Made by a program: the position numbers and the translations under genes
NCBI GenBank assembly: GCA_000424365.1
Contig: AUJT01000028.1
Span: 1 to 50,314 of the forward strand
Reading direction: 5' to 3'
DNA from: Lachnospiraceae bacterium NK4A144
Lineage (GTDB): Bacteria > Bacillota > Clostridia > Lachnospirales > Lachnospiraceae
DNA length: 50,314 nt
Notes under the pieces: generated by a model
Database searches by the model: none
Told to the model about the DNA's origin: nothing
What the model saw: only the letters and a program-made list of their open reading frames with translations
Part shown: one piece after another, positions 1-7,809 of the stretch
Layout: every line of letters begins with the position of its first letter
Numbering within the stretch: position 1 is the stretch's first letter

Positions 1-29
1 GGATGGAAAAATGATTCGATGTTCGGTTC

Positions 30-58
30 TTGATGTACATACAAAAATGTGGTATGAT
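30..58 (+). promoter_or_regulatory. Promoter of the tRNA cluster
   Basis: A sigma-A-like promoter is seen: -35 TTGATG at 30-35, a 17-nt spacer, and -10 TATGAT at 53-58. Transcription would begin near 65, just ahead of the first tRNA at 72. The three tRNAs that follow are closely spaced and end at a terminator, so this likely drives all of them. Confidence 0.7.
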
Positions 59-71
59 AATCAAGATGTGT

Positions 72-144
72 GGGATCTTAGCTCAGCTGGGAGAGCATCT
101 GCCTTACAAGCAGAGGGTCACAGGTTCGAGCCCTGTAGGTCCCA
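72..144 (+). tRNA. tRNA-Val (anticodon TAC)
   Basis: The cloverleaf is complete. The acceptor arm GGGATCT pairs with AGGTCCC, the D arm begins TAGCTCAG, the anticodon loop is CTTACAA with anticodon TAC, and the T loop is TTCGAGC. The CCA tail is not encoded. First of three tRNAs in one short transcript. Confidence 0.97.
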
Positions 145-155
145 CTTAGAAATAC

Positions 156-228
156 GCCGATGTGGCTCAATTGGCAGAGCAGCTGATTTGTAATCAGCAG
201 GTTAACGGTTCGAGTCCGTTCATCGGCT
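156..228 (+). tRNA. tRNA-Thr (anticodon TGT)
   Basis: The acceptor arm GCCGATG pairs with CATCGGC, the anticodon stem GCTGA/TCAGC holds the loop TTTGTAA with anticodon TGT, and the T loop is TTCGAGT. It lies 11 nt after tRNA-Val and no CCA is encoded. Confidence 0.97.
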
Positions 229-249
229 TTTTCTTATATAATTTAATAT

Positions 250-330
250 GGGTGGTTTCCCGAGTGGCCAAAGGGGACAGACTGTAAATCTGCTGCGATT
301 GCTTCGGTGGTTCGAATCCACCACCACCCA
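250..330 (+). tRNA. tRNA-Tyr (anticodon GTA)
   Basis: A class II tRNA of 81 nt with a long variable arm. The acceptor arm GGGTGGT pairs with ACCACCC, the anticodon loop CTGTAAA gives anticodon GTA, and the T arm is GGTGG-TTCGAAT-CCACC. The long variable arm fits bacterial tRNA-Tyr. No CCA is encoded. Confidence 0.97.
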
Positions 331-339
331 CTTAGTTGT

Positions 340-371
340 AAGCGTATAGGAATTTGTCTATACGCTTTTTT
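340..371 (+). terminator. Intrinsic terminator of the tRNA cluster
   Basis: A perfect 10-bp stem (AAGCGTATAG / CTATACGCTT) with an 8-nt loop is followed by a run of T. It lies 9 nt after tRNA-Tyr. Confidence 0.85.
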
Positions 372-466
372 GTACTTAAAAAATATATACCATGCTTTTT
401 CTTGTACTAATTAGCAAAATAGAAGCTCAATCTTAATATTTTCATCATTTTTTTTAACATCACTTT

Positions 467-475
467 TGTTATAAT
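467..475 (+). promoter_or_regulatory. Extended -10 promoter upstream of the flotillin gene
   Basis: TGTTATAAT matches an extended -10 (TGnTATAAT). No good -35 is visible. A transcript from here would run through the palindromic repeat at 511-628 before reaching the flotillin start, so the repeat would sit in the 5' leader. Confidence 0.5.
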
Positions 476-510
476 TTAGTCAAAGTTCAGAACTGAACTA
501 AAATAATTTT

Positions 511-628
511 AATGATGTCAGGGGCAAAAGGTCAAAATCCGTTACGTGAGCGAGCTGGAAGCGAGTGAACAGTAACCAATCCGTGGCATCAGTAAGGGGC
601 AAAATTTACTTTTGACCCTTACATCATT
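511..628. repeat. Palindromic modular intergenic element, full copy (family a)
   Basis: The two ends are inverted repeats (AATGATGTCAGGGGCAAAA at 511 and the complement of AATGATGTAAGGGTCAAAAG ending at 628). Read on the minus strand, its first 53 bp match the element at 26054-26247 with about one difference. Its last 30 bp also match that element closely. The middle differs and carries the 45-bp module 534-578, which recurs at 50077-50121 with one change. Inner pairing GTTAC/GTAAC encloses it. It lies between the flotillin promoter and its ribosome binding site. Confidence 0.85.
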
Positions 629-666
629 TTAATTTTTTAGAACAATATTTTAAGGAGGAGAATATC

Positions 667-2175
667 ATGATTCAGTTTATCGTGATAGGAGCAATCATCA
701 TCATTATTTTGGTGATATGCGTACTGGGCTATGTCAAAGCCCCTACAGATCAGGCACTTATTATCTCAGGAATTTCCCGTGCACCGAAGGTAATCATCGG
801 ACGTTCCTCGATTAGAATTCCTTTCTTACAGCGAGTTGACCGTCTTCATCTCGGAATGCTCTCCGTTGATGTTAAAACATCAAGAACAATCCCGACTCTT
901 GATTATATCAATATCATGGTTGATTCCGTTGCAACTGTAAAGATCGGTACCACTCCTGAACTTCTGAAAGCAGCTCAGGAAAACTTCCTTAATAAGAACA
1001 GCGCTTACATCAACAACATGATCGTATGTGTACTCGAAGGTAATCTCCGTGAGATCATCGGTTCCATGAAGCTCACAGACATTATGAACGATCGTAAGAG
1101 TTTTGCTCAGAAAGTTTCTGAGGACGCTAAGGAAGATATGAATAAGATGGGACTTGAAATCGTTTCCTTCAATATTCAGAACATTTCTGATGGCGAACTT
1201 GGTGTGATCGATAATCTCGGTATTGCAAACACCGTTGCTATTCGTCAGAATGCAGAGATTTCCAAGGCAAATGCTGAAAAGGAAATTGCTGTTGCACAGG
1301 CTCTTGCAAAGCGCGAGGCCAACGATGCACGAGTTGCAACTGAGACTGCTATCGCAGAAAAGAATAACGAGCTCGCTATTAAGCAGGCTGGACTGAAGGC
1401 TGAAGCTGATGCTAAAAAAGCCGAAGCTGATGCGGCTTATGAGATTCACAATCAGGAACAGCAGAAAACTATCGCTGTTAAGACTACTGAAGCCGAGATC
1501 GCAAAACAGATGAAGGAAGTAGAACTTAAGCAGCAGGAAGCAGCTGTACAGGAGCAGCAGCTCAACGCAACTATCAGAAAGCAGGCTGATGCTGATAAAT
1601 ATCGTGTTCAGCAGGCATCTGAAGCTATGAACTATCAGACTCAGCAGCAGGCTGACGCTGAAAAGTATAAGAGGATCGCTGAAGCTGAAGCTAAGCTTGC
1701 TGAACAGCAGAAAGCTGCAGAGGCCGTTAGGATCGCCGGTGAGGCTGAAGCTGCCGCTATCGCAGCCAAAGGTAAGGCTGAAGCTGAAGCTATCGCAGCT
1801 AAAGGTAAGGCTGAAGCTGAAGCTATGGATAAGAAGGCTGAAGCTCTCCAGAAGTACGGTCGTGCAGCTATGACTCAGATGGTAGTAGAGAAACTTCCTG
1901 AGATGGCTAAGGCTATTGCTGAGCCTCTTGCAGCTATTGATAAGGTTACTATCATCGACGGTGGCGGAACTTCCGGAAGCGGTGTAAACAACATGGGAGG
2001 TTATGTTCCCGAAGTTCTTGCAAAGACTATTGAATCTGTAAGAGAGACAACTGGTTTTGATCTCACAGAAGTAATGAGAGCAAATACCTACGATGCTAAG
2101 ACAGACAAGAACATAAATCTTTCAGGTAAGGCTGACTTAAGTAGCCTTTCTAATTCAGTTAATTCTGATAAGTAA
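667..2175 (+). CDS. Flotillin-like SPFH/band-7 membrane protein
   Basis: A 502-aa protein with an N-terminal hydrophobic anchor (about residues 3-21), then an SPFH domain to about residue 190, then a long Ala/Glu/Lys/Gln-rich coiled coil with AEAEA-type runs (about 200-410) and a C-terminal tail. Length and layout fit bacterial flotillins of the FloT/YuaG type, which organise membrane microdomains from the cytoplasmic face. Flotillins are often paired with an NfeD gene; none is adjacent here. The start has the site AAGGAGGAG 8 nt upstream. The gene is bracketed by palindromic repeats, 511-628 before it and a minimal hairpin of the same family 6 nt after its stop. The subtype is inferred from layout. 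Confidence 0.88.
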   Translation: MIQFIVIGAIIIIILVICVLGYVKAPTDQALIISGISRAPKVIIGRSSIRIPFLQRVDRLHLGMLSVDVKTSRTIPTLDYINIMVDSVATVKIGTTPELLKAAQENFLNKNSAYINNMIVCVLEGNLREIIGSMKLTDIMNDRKSFAQKVSEDAKEDMNKMGLEIVSFNIQNISDGELGVIDNLGIANTVAIRQNAEISKANAEKEIAVAQALAKREANDARVATETAIAEKNNELAIKQAGLKAEADAKKAEADAAYEIHNQEQQKTIAVKTTEAEIAKQMKEVELKQQEAAVQEQQLNATIRKQADADKYRVQQASEAMNYQTQQQADAEKYKRIAEAEAKLAEQQKAAEAVRIAGEAEAAAIAAKGKAEAEAIAAKGKAEAEAMDKKAEALQKYGRAAMTQMVVEKLPEMAKAIAEPLAAIDKVTIIDGGGTSGSGVNNMGGYVPEVLAKTIESVRETTGFDLTEVMRANTYDAKTDKNINLSGKADLSSLSNSVNSDK

Positions 2176-2180
2176 TTTTT

Positions 2181-2218
2181 ATGATGTCAGGGACAAATGT
2201 ATTTTTGCCCCTGACATC
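2181..2218. repeat. Minimal copy of the family a terminal hairpin, at the flotillin 3' end
   Basis: ATGATGTCAGGGACAAA, then a short loop, then TTTGCCCCTGACATC. This is the end hairpin of the elements at 511, 26054 and 35164, standing alone 6 nt after the flotillin stop. It may be used as a terminator or as an mRNA 3' end. Confidence 0.75.
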
Positions 2219-2232
2219 TTTATGTAGGATAA

Positions 2233-2279
2233 AAAATACCGGCATATGCTCTTACAAAAGGGCATATGTCGGTATTTTC
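2233..2279. terminator. Bidirectional terminator between convergent genes
   Basis: A long stem (AAAATACCGGCATATGC paired with GCATATGTCGGTATTTT, one mismatch) has A-rich and T-rich flanks on both sides. It lies between the converging flotillin and nitronate monooxygenase genes. Confidence 0.8.
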
Positions 2280-3347
2280 TTACACTGCGTATTCAGGAAA
2301 TAGAGAGGTGATCAGTTTTTTTACGGTGGTCATTTCTGTAAGACGTCCAACATTATCTCCGGTAAAGAAGAGGCCATCTTCGAAGTTTCCCTTAACTGCT
2401 TCGATCAGTGCGTGTGTAATGCAGTAAGGAACTTCTGCAGGATTGCACATTTTTATGCATCGTGAGCAGTGCTTGGGAGCGATACGTCCTAAAACATCCA
2501 GTCTTTTGATAAGAGGAGTTTCTACTGCTCGTCCGGGCATACCTACGGGACTGTGGATTATTTTTACCTCTTCGGGGGTTGAATTAATAAGAACATCCTT
2601 GTAAGCCTGAGAAGCATCACATTCTTCTGTGGCGATAAAACGGGTTGCCATCTGAACACCGTCGGCACCGAGATTAATTGCCTTCTGAATATCTTCGTGA
2701 TCCCATATTCCGCCGGCTATGAATACAGGTATTTCTCTGCCGGCTTCTTCGGCGAAAGGTGCTATAGCAGATTTTACTTCCAGGAGTATATCATAGATAT
2801 CTCCACAGTTTCCGCTTAAAAGATCTTTTTCCTTAAATCCGAGATGACCGCCTGCTTTGGGTCCCTCAACAACGATGAAATCAGGGTAGCGATCGTATTT
2901 CTTTTTCCATGATCTGGCAATAAGCGTAGCTGCGCGACCACTTGAAACAATGGGAGCTATGAGAGCTGCACCTTCAGGTACATACTCGGGAAGATCAAGA
3001 GGAAGACCGGCACCGCAGATGACTGCATCGACACCTGCTGCTACAGCAGTCTTTATTGCTTCAGCATATTGCTGAGTTGCAACCATGGCATTTATAGCAA
3101 TCAGACCATTACCATTGGAGAGGCGATTGGCTTCTTCAATTTCTTTTCTAAGTGCACGAAGATTTGCTTCTTCGGGATGTGTATCAAAATCCGGTTCACG
3201 ATATCCGCAGTCAGCAGTGCTTATAGTTCCGATACCGCCGCAGGCAGCTACAGCTCCGGCAAGATGCTCAAGAGAAACACCTACACCCATACCTCCCTGG
3301 ATCAATGGGATAGTCTGTATTTTATTTCTGATCTTAAGTAATGACAT
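2280..3347 (-). CDS. Nitronate monooxygenase / 2-nitropropane dioxygenase-like flavoprotein
   Basis: A 355-aa FMN-dependent TIM-barrel protein. The N-terminus PLIQGGMGVGVS and the segment VVEGPKAGGHLG are typical of the NPD/NMO family. Family members oxidise alkyl nitronates; the FabK relatives reduce enoyl-ACP. The C-terminal part with several Cys (CSRCIKMCNPAEVPYC) and the G-D-N-V-G-R stretch fits the clostridial NMO type. FabK is less likely because no fatty-acid synthesis genes are nearby. The start follows GAGGT. It lies downstream of the deoR-type gene on the same strand but has its own promoter. Confidence 0.85.
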   Translation of the reverse strand: MSLLKIRNKIQTIPLIQGGMGVGVSLEHLAGAVAACGGIGTISTADCGYREPDFDTHPEEANLRALRKEIEEANRLSNGNGLIAINAMVATQQYAEAIKTAVAAGVDAVICGAGLPLDLPEYVPEGAALIAPIVSSGRAATLIARSWKKKYDRYPDFIVVEGPKAGGHLGFKEKDLLSGNCGDIYDILLEVKSAIAPFAEEAGREIPVFIAGGIWDHEDIQKAINLGADGVQMATRFIATEECDASQAYKDVLINSTPEEVKIIHSPVGMPGRAVETPLIKRLDVLGRIAPKHCSRCIKMCNPAEVPYCITHALIEAVKGNFEDGLFFTGDNVGRLTEMTTVKKLITSLFPEYAV

Positions 3348-3412
3348 TTTAATTCAACCTCATTTAGCTCAATGGCATTTATCTAAAAGAAATTTAACTA
3401 AATTACACAGAA

Positions 3413-3461
3413 ATAATACAGCGAGGGTATGTCTTTGTCAAGTAGTTTTGAAAACTACTTG
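3413..3461 (-). promoter_or_regulatory. Promoter of the nitronate monooxygenase gene with a perfect palindrome at the -35
   Basis: On the minus strand: -35 TTGACA (3436-3441), a 17-nt spacer, and -10 TATTAT (3413-3418). A perfect 23-bp palindrome (3439-3461, half-site CAAGTAGTTTT) covers half of the -35. It looks like an operator. It could also act as a hairpin at the 3' end of the deoR-type gene, but no T-run follows. Confidence 0.7.
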
Positions 3462-3469
3462 TGTGGTTA

Positions 3470-4249
3470 TTACGAATCACAGATTTGGAGCTTTACACCT
3501 TGCTGAAGAATGGCGCGTTCGTCTTTGGGGTCTATTCCGGAATCAGTGATGATAGTATTAAAGTCGCGGATATCCCCGAATTTTTTCATGACGCGATGAC
3601 CAAATTTAGAATGATCTACAAGCAGGATACTTTTTTCGGAATTTCGCATGATAGCCTGTTTTATAGAACAGTCTATTTCAGTGCTGGTTACTCCGTATAC
3701 GGTATCTATAAAACCTGTTCCGAGGAATGCTGAAGTAAAATGAAAACCTGATAAGTATGTCATGGTTTCTGCGTCCATGGTGCCTCCGTATTCAGCATGG
3801 TATTTTCCGGGTGCAATGAATAGATTAACGTATGGATTATGAGCACATTCCTCCATTACAGACAGGGAACTGGTTACTACTGTTACGTGAAGAGGCGGAA
3901 GGAAGCGCGTCATTAGAAGTACTGTGGTACTGGGATCGAGGTAGATGACATCGTTTTCGTGTATTAACTCTGCAGCACATCGTGCGATCGATACTTTTTC
4001 TTCATAAAAATCTTCTTTTCGCATGTCAAACGAATGAAAAGCCATACTTGGACGACGGAGAGTAGCACCTCCGTAATGAACGGTGAGAATGCCTTGTTCT
4101 TCCATGATATGCAGATCGCGTCGTATGGTCATATCCGATACGGCAAAACGGGATGAAAGCTCTTTTACAGTGACGGTGGTGTTCTCCTTGATGGTGTCGT
4201 AAATTTTTTCACGGCGAGCAATTCCGGTTATCTCAGTAGTCTGATCCAT
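3470..4249 (-). CDS. DeoR/GlpR-family transcriptional regulator
   Basis: A 259-aa protein with an N-terminal DeoR-type winged helix (about residues 10-65, with VKELSSRFAVSDMTIRRDL and the typical VHYGGA following) and a C-terminal DeoR sensor domain of the ISOCOT fold, which usually binds phosphorylated sugars. DeoR-family members mostly repress sugar-use genes. It is divergent from a HAD sugar-phosphatase-like gene, the likeliest target together with itself. The start has AGGAG 8 nt upstream. Confidence 0.9.
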   Translation of the reverse strand: MDQTTEITGIARREKIYDTIKENTTVTVKELSSRFAVSDMTIRRDLHIMEEQGILTVHYGGATLRRPSMAFHSFDMRKEDFYEEKVSIARCAAELIHENDVIYLDPSTTVLLMTRFLPPLHVTVVTSSLSVMEECAHNPYVNLFIAPGKYHAEYGGTMDAETMTYLSGFHFTSAFLGTGFIDTVYGVTSTEIDCSIKQAIMRNSEKSILLVDHSKFGHRVMKKFGDIRDFNTIITDSGIDPKDERAILQQGVKLQICDS

Positions 4250-4364
4250 ATATGTTCTCCTGTTTTTAATTGAATATTGTTGTTGAATGGAAGTCCGCAG
4301 CGTTTTATTCAGAGGTAATACGATTGAGCTCTGAAAAGCTAAGGATTGAATGACAAAAATTTTG

Positions 4365-4380
4365 GTGTTTAATCAAACAC
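4365..4380. promoter_or_regulatory. Candidate operator of the DeoR-type regulator
   Basis: GTGTTTAATCAAACAC is a perfect inverted repeat (6-bp arms, 4-nt spacer). It lies in the AT-rich gap between the divergent regulator and HAD genes. A related half-site GTGTTT recurs near 4432. Assignment to the regulator is inference from position. Confidence 0.5.
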
Positions 4381-4475
4381 AAATATATCACAAAATATAA
4401 GAAATTAAACATAAATAAACATTAAGCGGTGTTTATGCATGTGTTATTCTGTATACGAAGAACCTAAGGCTTCCG

Positions 4476-4517
4476 TGCTTGCGCGGAGAAAACGGAAAAA
4501 GTCGGATTCTTTGTTCT
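4476..4517. repeat. Short intergenic repeat with the core GTCGGATTCTTTGTTCT
   Basis: GCGCGGAGAA followed by AAAGTCGGATTCTTTGTTCT closely resembles 39196-39231 and partly 5361-5383. Here the left half of the hairpin seen at 39203 is altered. It precedes the true start of the HAD gene and should not be read as coding. Confidence 0.6.
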
Positions 4518-4549
4518 ATTGTTTTAGATATAAAAGTGGAGTGATTTAC

Positions 4550-5335
4550 GTGAATAGAAAAAGATATTTATTTTTTGATATAGATGGAACACTGGCAGCA
4601 GGAGGATATGAGAATTTTTACATTCCTGAGTCAGCACGGCTTGCACTTAAAAAGCTCAGAAAGGCAGGACATTTTCTGTGTATAGCTACAGGAAGGGCGC
4701 AGGCACTTGCAGTCGATATTATGCAGGATCTGGGATTTGAAAATATGGTGAGTGATGGCGGATATGGTGTGACTATACATAATTCACTTCTGGGCATAAG
4801 ACCGCTTCCGAAGGAAAATATAGTTGCACTTGTAAGAGAATGTCAGAAAAACGGATATCCGTGGGGGATTCAGGTTGATAATTCAGATACCAGGCTTGTG
4901 CCGGATGACAGATTTCAAAAGGCTGCGCAGGATATATATATGAAGCAGAATGTAGTGAAGGACCTTGATCCGAATAACTATGACAAGATCTATAAAGCGT
5001 ATGTTGCCTGCAACAGAGAAGAGGAAAAGACGCTTACTTCATTAAAGGATCTGCCGTGGTACAGATTTCATGATAATTATATTTTCATAGAGCCTGCATA
5101 TAAGTCTGTAGGGATAAAGAAAGTAATGGATTATTTCCATGCGGACTATAAGGACGCGGTGGTATTTGGAGATTCAGGAAATGATATTTCCATGTTTACG
5201 GATGACTGGACAAAGGTCGCTATGGGAAATGCTATTCCGGAATTGAAGGAGTTGGCGGATTATGTGACTGATGATGTAGATAAGAATGGCATATATAATG
5301 CCTGTGAAAAACTTGGACTGTTTCAAAGCGTATAA
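4550..5335 (+). CDS. HAD-superfamily phosphatase, Cof-like (IIB)
   Basis: A 261-aa protein. The first HAD motif is FFDIDGTLA near the N-terminus, and the last motif VFGDSGNDISMF near residue 200 matches the GDxxND signature of Cof-type IIB phosphatases, which act on phosphorylated sugars and cofactors. The GTG start at 4550 is chosen because GGAG lies 8 nt upstream. An earlier in-frame ATG at 4439 would translate the intergenic repeat at 4476-4517. It is divergent from a DeoR-type regulator, which suggests a sugar-phosphate substrate. Confidence 0.85.
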   Translation: MNRKRYLFFDIDGTLAAGGYENFYIPESARLALKKLRKAGHFLCIATGRAQALAVDIMQDLGFENMVSDGGYGVTIHNSLLGIRPLPKENIVALVRECQKNGYPWGIQVDNSDTRLVPDDRFQKAAQDIYMKQNVVKDLDPNNYDKIYKAYVACNREEEKTLTSLKDLPWYRFHDNYIFIEPAYKSVGIKKVMDYFHADYKDAVVFGDSGNDISMFTDDWTKVAMGNAIPELKELADYVTDDVDKNGIYNACEKLGLFQSV

Positions 5336-5360
5336 GTGTTTTAACCTTATAGGAAATTCC

Positions 5361-5383
5361 GAGAAAGTTGGATTCTTTGTTCT
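5361..5383. repeat. Partial copy of the GGATTCTTTGTTCT repeat
   Basis: GAGAAAGTTGGATTCTTTGT plus TCT matches the repeats at 4501-4517 and 39214-39231. It lies 25 nt after the HAD stop. Confidence 0.5.
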
Positions 5384-5391
5384 TCGATATA

Positions 5392-5441
5392 GTGCAGCGT
5401 GATCCTCTATGAGCTTGTGCTTGTAGAGGAGCGTGATGCAC
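5392..5441. repeat. Hairpin with a symmetric GCGTGA/GCGTGA internal loop
   Basis: GTGCA pairs with TGCAC and TCCTCTA pairs with TAGAGGA. Between the two helices each strand carries the same six bases, GCGTGA. The pattern of clean helices joined by a conserved internal loop is like the other repeats in this window. Confidence 0.6.
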
Positions 5442-5445
5442 ACAG

Positions 5446-5505
5446 AAAAAAAGATGGTGTCGAATTGGTGAAACTTTCGCCGCCGCATCTCAAGCCATCT
5501 TTTTT
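5446..5505. terminator. Bidirectional terminator-like hairpin
   Basis: An A-run then AAGATGG pairs with CCATCTT then a T-run. An inner stem GGTGA/TTCGCC is also possible. It sits between the HAD gene and the minus-strand gene at 5734, so it could serve both directions. Confidence 0.6.
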
Positions 5506-5733
5506 GTTTCCGAAGTAATAAACCAAGTCTGGTGAAGCTCTCGCCGCCTTACCTTTGTTCACTGCTTCATTTATTTGGTAATTAAATAATAGCTCATACA
5601 GAATAATAAATCAAGCATAAAAGTATATACAATTAGAAAATAAATCAAAAATTGTCATAAAAACAACTGCGATAATAATCTGAAGTACTCTTGTTTCGCG
5701 CATTTACGCTGAGGTTTCATGTGCAGAGATTAC
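5506..5733. other. Intergenic stretch with a possible decayed repeat
   Basis: No gene is seen. TCTCGCCGCC and TTACCTTTGTTCACTGCTTC (about 5540-5570) weakly resemble the complement of the 45-bp module at 534-578, flanked by ACCAA/TTGGT. The rest is AT-rich. Confidence 0.3.
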
Positions 5734-6420
5734 TTATATTGACACTTCTCCGGCAAATATCATAGCTGTATTCATATCTAAAAGCTCGCATAGTTCCATC
5801 ATTTTCCCAAAACGTTTATCTCTAAATCCGATCCCCTTTGGTCCATAATGATTAGTAAGGTAACGGCGACAGGTCGAGATAAGAGAACTGTTTGCCCGTT
5901 TAAATACGGTCTGACGCAGGTTGTATTCTGTTTCTGTCATGCGTTCGATACGATCAGCATCGCAGAGATCATTTTTTGTTCTTTTATAAAGAGAAATCGC
6001 ATCTGTGAATGCCTTATAGTCTTTTGACATAAATGGTGCGTCCATTTCTGACAATTCTGATAAAAGCGAGTTGATTTTTTCAGAGTTTATCTCAGAATTT
6101 ATATATTGCTCATTTCGCTTTAACATCACAGGGATCTTTTCTTCCATGAAAAATTTTATCTTTTCTATAAGCTTGGGCTCCACATCGATTTCTTCACTGA
6201 GAAGTTCAGCCTGAATGATGTCCCAATAACGGTTTGCCCGCGCGTAAGTATTCTCCATGGCAGAGTTCCATCCCTGATCATTTTGGATAGAATCAGGGTC
6301 TCCGAAGGGAACTTTACAGCTCATCATGGTCTTAAAAGCACCGATATTTCTTATTAAAAGGATAAGCTCATCAAGTTCTTTAGAAACATTTGTCGTTTTG
6401 GACTGTGTTTTGGCAGACAT
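5734..6420 (-). CDS. Uncharacterised cytoplasmic protein, helical
   Basis: A 228-aa protein I do not recognise. It has no signal peptide or membrane segment, is rich in Lys, Glu and Met, and is predicted by eye to be mostly helical. The C-terminal half contains RRYLTNHYGPKGIGFRDKRF, the most distinctive stretch. The start at 6420 is chosen because AAGGAGGT lies just upstream; a start 7 codons earlier has no ribosome site. It is divergent from another unknown gene at 6729 with a 308-bp gap. No function is proposed. Confidence 0.7.
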   Translation of the reverse strand: MSAKTQSKTTNVSKELDELILLIRNIGAFKTMMSCKVPFGDPDSIQNDQGWNSAMENTYARANRYWDIIQAELLSEEIDVEPKLIEKIKFFMEEKIPVMLKRNEQYINSEINSEKINSLLSELSEMDAPFMSKDYKAFTDAISLYKRTKNDLCDADRIERMTETEYNLRQTVFKRANSSLISTCRRYLTNHYGPKGIGFRDKRFGKMMELCELLDMNTAMIFAGEVSI

Positions 6421-6728
6421 AGAGCACCTCCTTATTATCAATATAGCATACGTAATACTACTAAAAGGATATACGAATTGTATATGTGCAGTCCATGTAT
6501 GTACGAGATTATGTACCAGAAAAATCTGATTATCTGGAAAGATACAAAAAAATGCATGGTAATTTTATTTATGGAATTAAAACTATAATTATCTATGTAA
6601 GTTTTTCCGATAGATAATTAGGTAGCACGTTACTGTTCATTATTTCGGCATAACGCGATTATTTATTTGTCTCTGAACTGTAACGTTAAACGCTTCTCGA
6701 TTGCGTAGGTTAGTGTGTGGAGGTGTAT
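6421..6728. other. Divergent intergenic region without a gene
   Basis: A 308-bp AT-rich gap between two divergent unknown genes. It should hold both promoters, but I cannot fix either with confidence. No repeat family seen elsewhere in the window occurs here. Confidence 0.5.
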
Positions 6729-7706
6729 ATGGATTACAGAATCGACGATATACGCAGAAAGATCGCGGAAAATACAGCAGAGGAAGAATTACAGGAAGTT
6801 AAGCATCCTTTGATGGAGTTAATACGTAGTGAAATTTTGGAAAGAAATGCAGGACGTACATATCTTGAGAATTTAGATAGAGTAATAGAAAAAGGTGTGG
6901 TACCGGCAGGAAAACTTAAGTTTAATGTGTATCCTCTTGGGAAAAAGGATGAGGAATTGCATCCGGAATATCTTGCCATCTGCAGAGGTAATGAGACACT
7001 GAACCATTATCTAAAGGCAGTTGATAAGCATCTGCAGGAGATGGAAGTCCGGATCGAGATGAGATCCGGAAGGGCAGGCGTTGAGAGCGTTGCATTTTTG
7101 CTTACGGATAAATGGGATCCGAAGGTATTTGATAAATTTGGTTCTTCTCTTACATCTCATTTCATAAAGGGAAATATGTGGATCGTTATCCTGCTCGTAA
7201 CAGACTATGGTGTTGCGCAGATCCCGTTCCTGCCGAATGATGAGGCAACTAGAAGTGATCTGAGACAGAGGATCAGTTCCAGAAATATCATCGGTACCCG
7301 TTCTTATGGTGAGCTGATGCTCAAGCAGCGCGGTGAAAAGATCGAGTACTATGAAGGAATCGGTTTCTCAAAAGAGCATGATAAGGATAAGAAGGGCGGA
7401 GCTTCGTACAGGTTTGATGTGGATGCTCTATATTGGAGAGCAGATAAGCCTGGAGAGCCGCATACTGAAGGAAAGATACCTGTTAAAGCGCTTCAGGAAC
7501 TTTTCCGTAAGATCGGATGGATCGCTGACTGCAGTGAGAAAGAGCTTACACAGAAGGCAAAGTCAGAGGATCAGAGAGAATGTACACTTGATATATTTGG
7601 TAAACATGTTATCTGGAAGAAGACCGGTGATGATGGAGATCGCTTCGCAGATATCATGAAGGCCATGAAAGAATTTATCACGATCTGTGACCAGCACAGG
7701 ATGTAA
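6729..7706 (+). CDS. Uncharacterised protein
   Basis: A 325-aa soluble protein I do not recognise. It has no signal peptide, membrane segment or clear motif. The central part (WDPKVFDKFGSSLTSHFIKG to QIPFLPNDEATRSDLRQRIS) looks globular, and a linker-like DKDKKGG lies near residue 220. The ATG at 6729 is preferred over an in-frame GTG 12 nt upstream because GGAGG (6719-6723) lies between them. A terminator follows at 7729. No function is proposed. Confidence 0.75.
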   Translation: MDYRIDDIRRKIAENTAEEELQEVKHPLMELIRSEILERNAGRTYLENLDRVIEKGVVPAGKLKFNVYPLGKKDEELHPEYLAICRGNETLNHYLKAVDKHLQEMEVRIEMRSGRAGVESVAFLLTDKWDPKVFDKFGSSLTSHFIKGNMWIVILLVTDYGVAQIPFLPNDEATRSDLRQRISSRNIIGTRSYGELMLKQRGEKIEYYEGIGFSKEHDKDKKGGASYRFDVDALYWRADKPGEPHTEGKIPVKALQELFRKIGWIADCSEKELTQKAKSEDQRECTLDIFGKHVIWKKTGDDGDRFADIMKAMKEFITICDQHRM

Positions 7707-7728
7707 TGACAGGGTTCAAAGTAAAATT

Positions 7729-7777
7729 GAAACAGGTATGTCGCGTTGTAGGAAATAGCGGCATACCTGTTTTTTTC
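7729..7777 (+). terminator. Intrinsic terminator
   Basis: AAACAGGTATG pairs with CATACCTGTTT, followed by a T-run. It lies 22 nt after the stop of the gene at 6729. Confidence 0.85.
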
Positions 7778-7809
7778 TGCCCAAATGTGGCAAAAATGTG
7801 GTCATATTG

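Noticed and set aside
11-193. A 60-codon frame across the first tRNAs
   Set aside because: It lies on tRNA-Val and tRNA-Thr and has no ribosome site.
880-1449. A 189-codon minus-strand frame inside the flotillin gene
   Set aside because: No ribosome site, low-complexity composition, and fully covered by a recognisable coding gene.
2280-3347. FabK (enoyl-ACP reductase) for the NPD-family gene
   Set aside because: The fold is shared, but there are no fatty-acid synthesis neighbours and the Cys-rich C-terminal part is not FabK-like.
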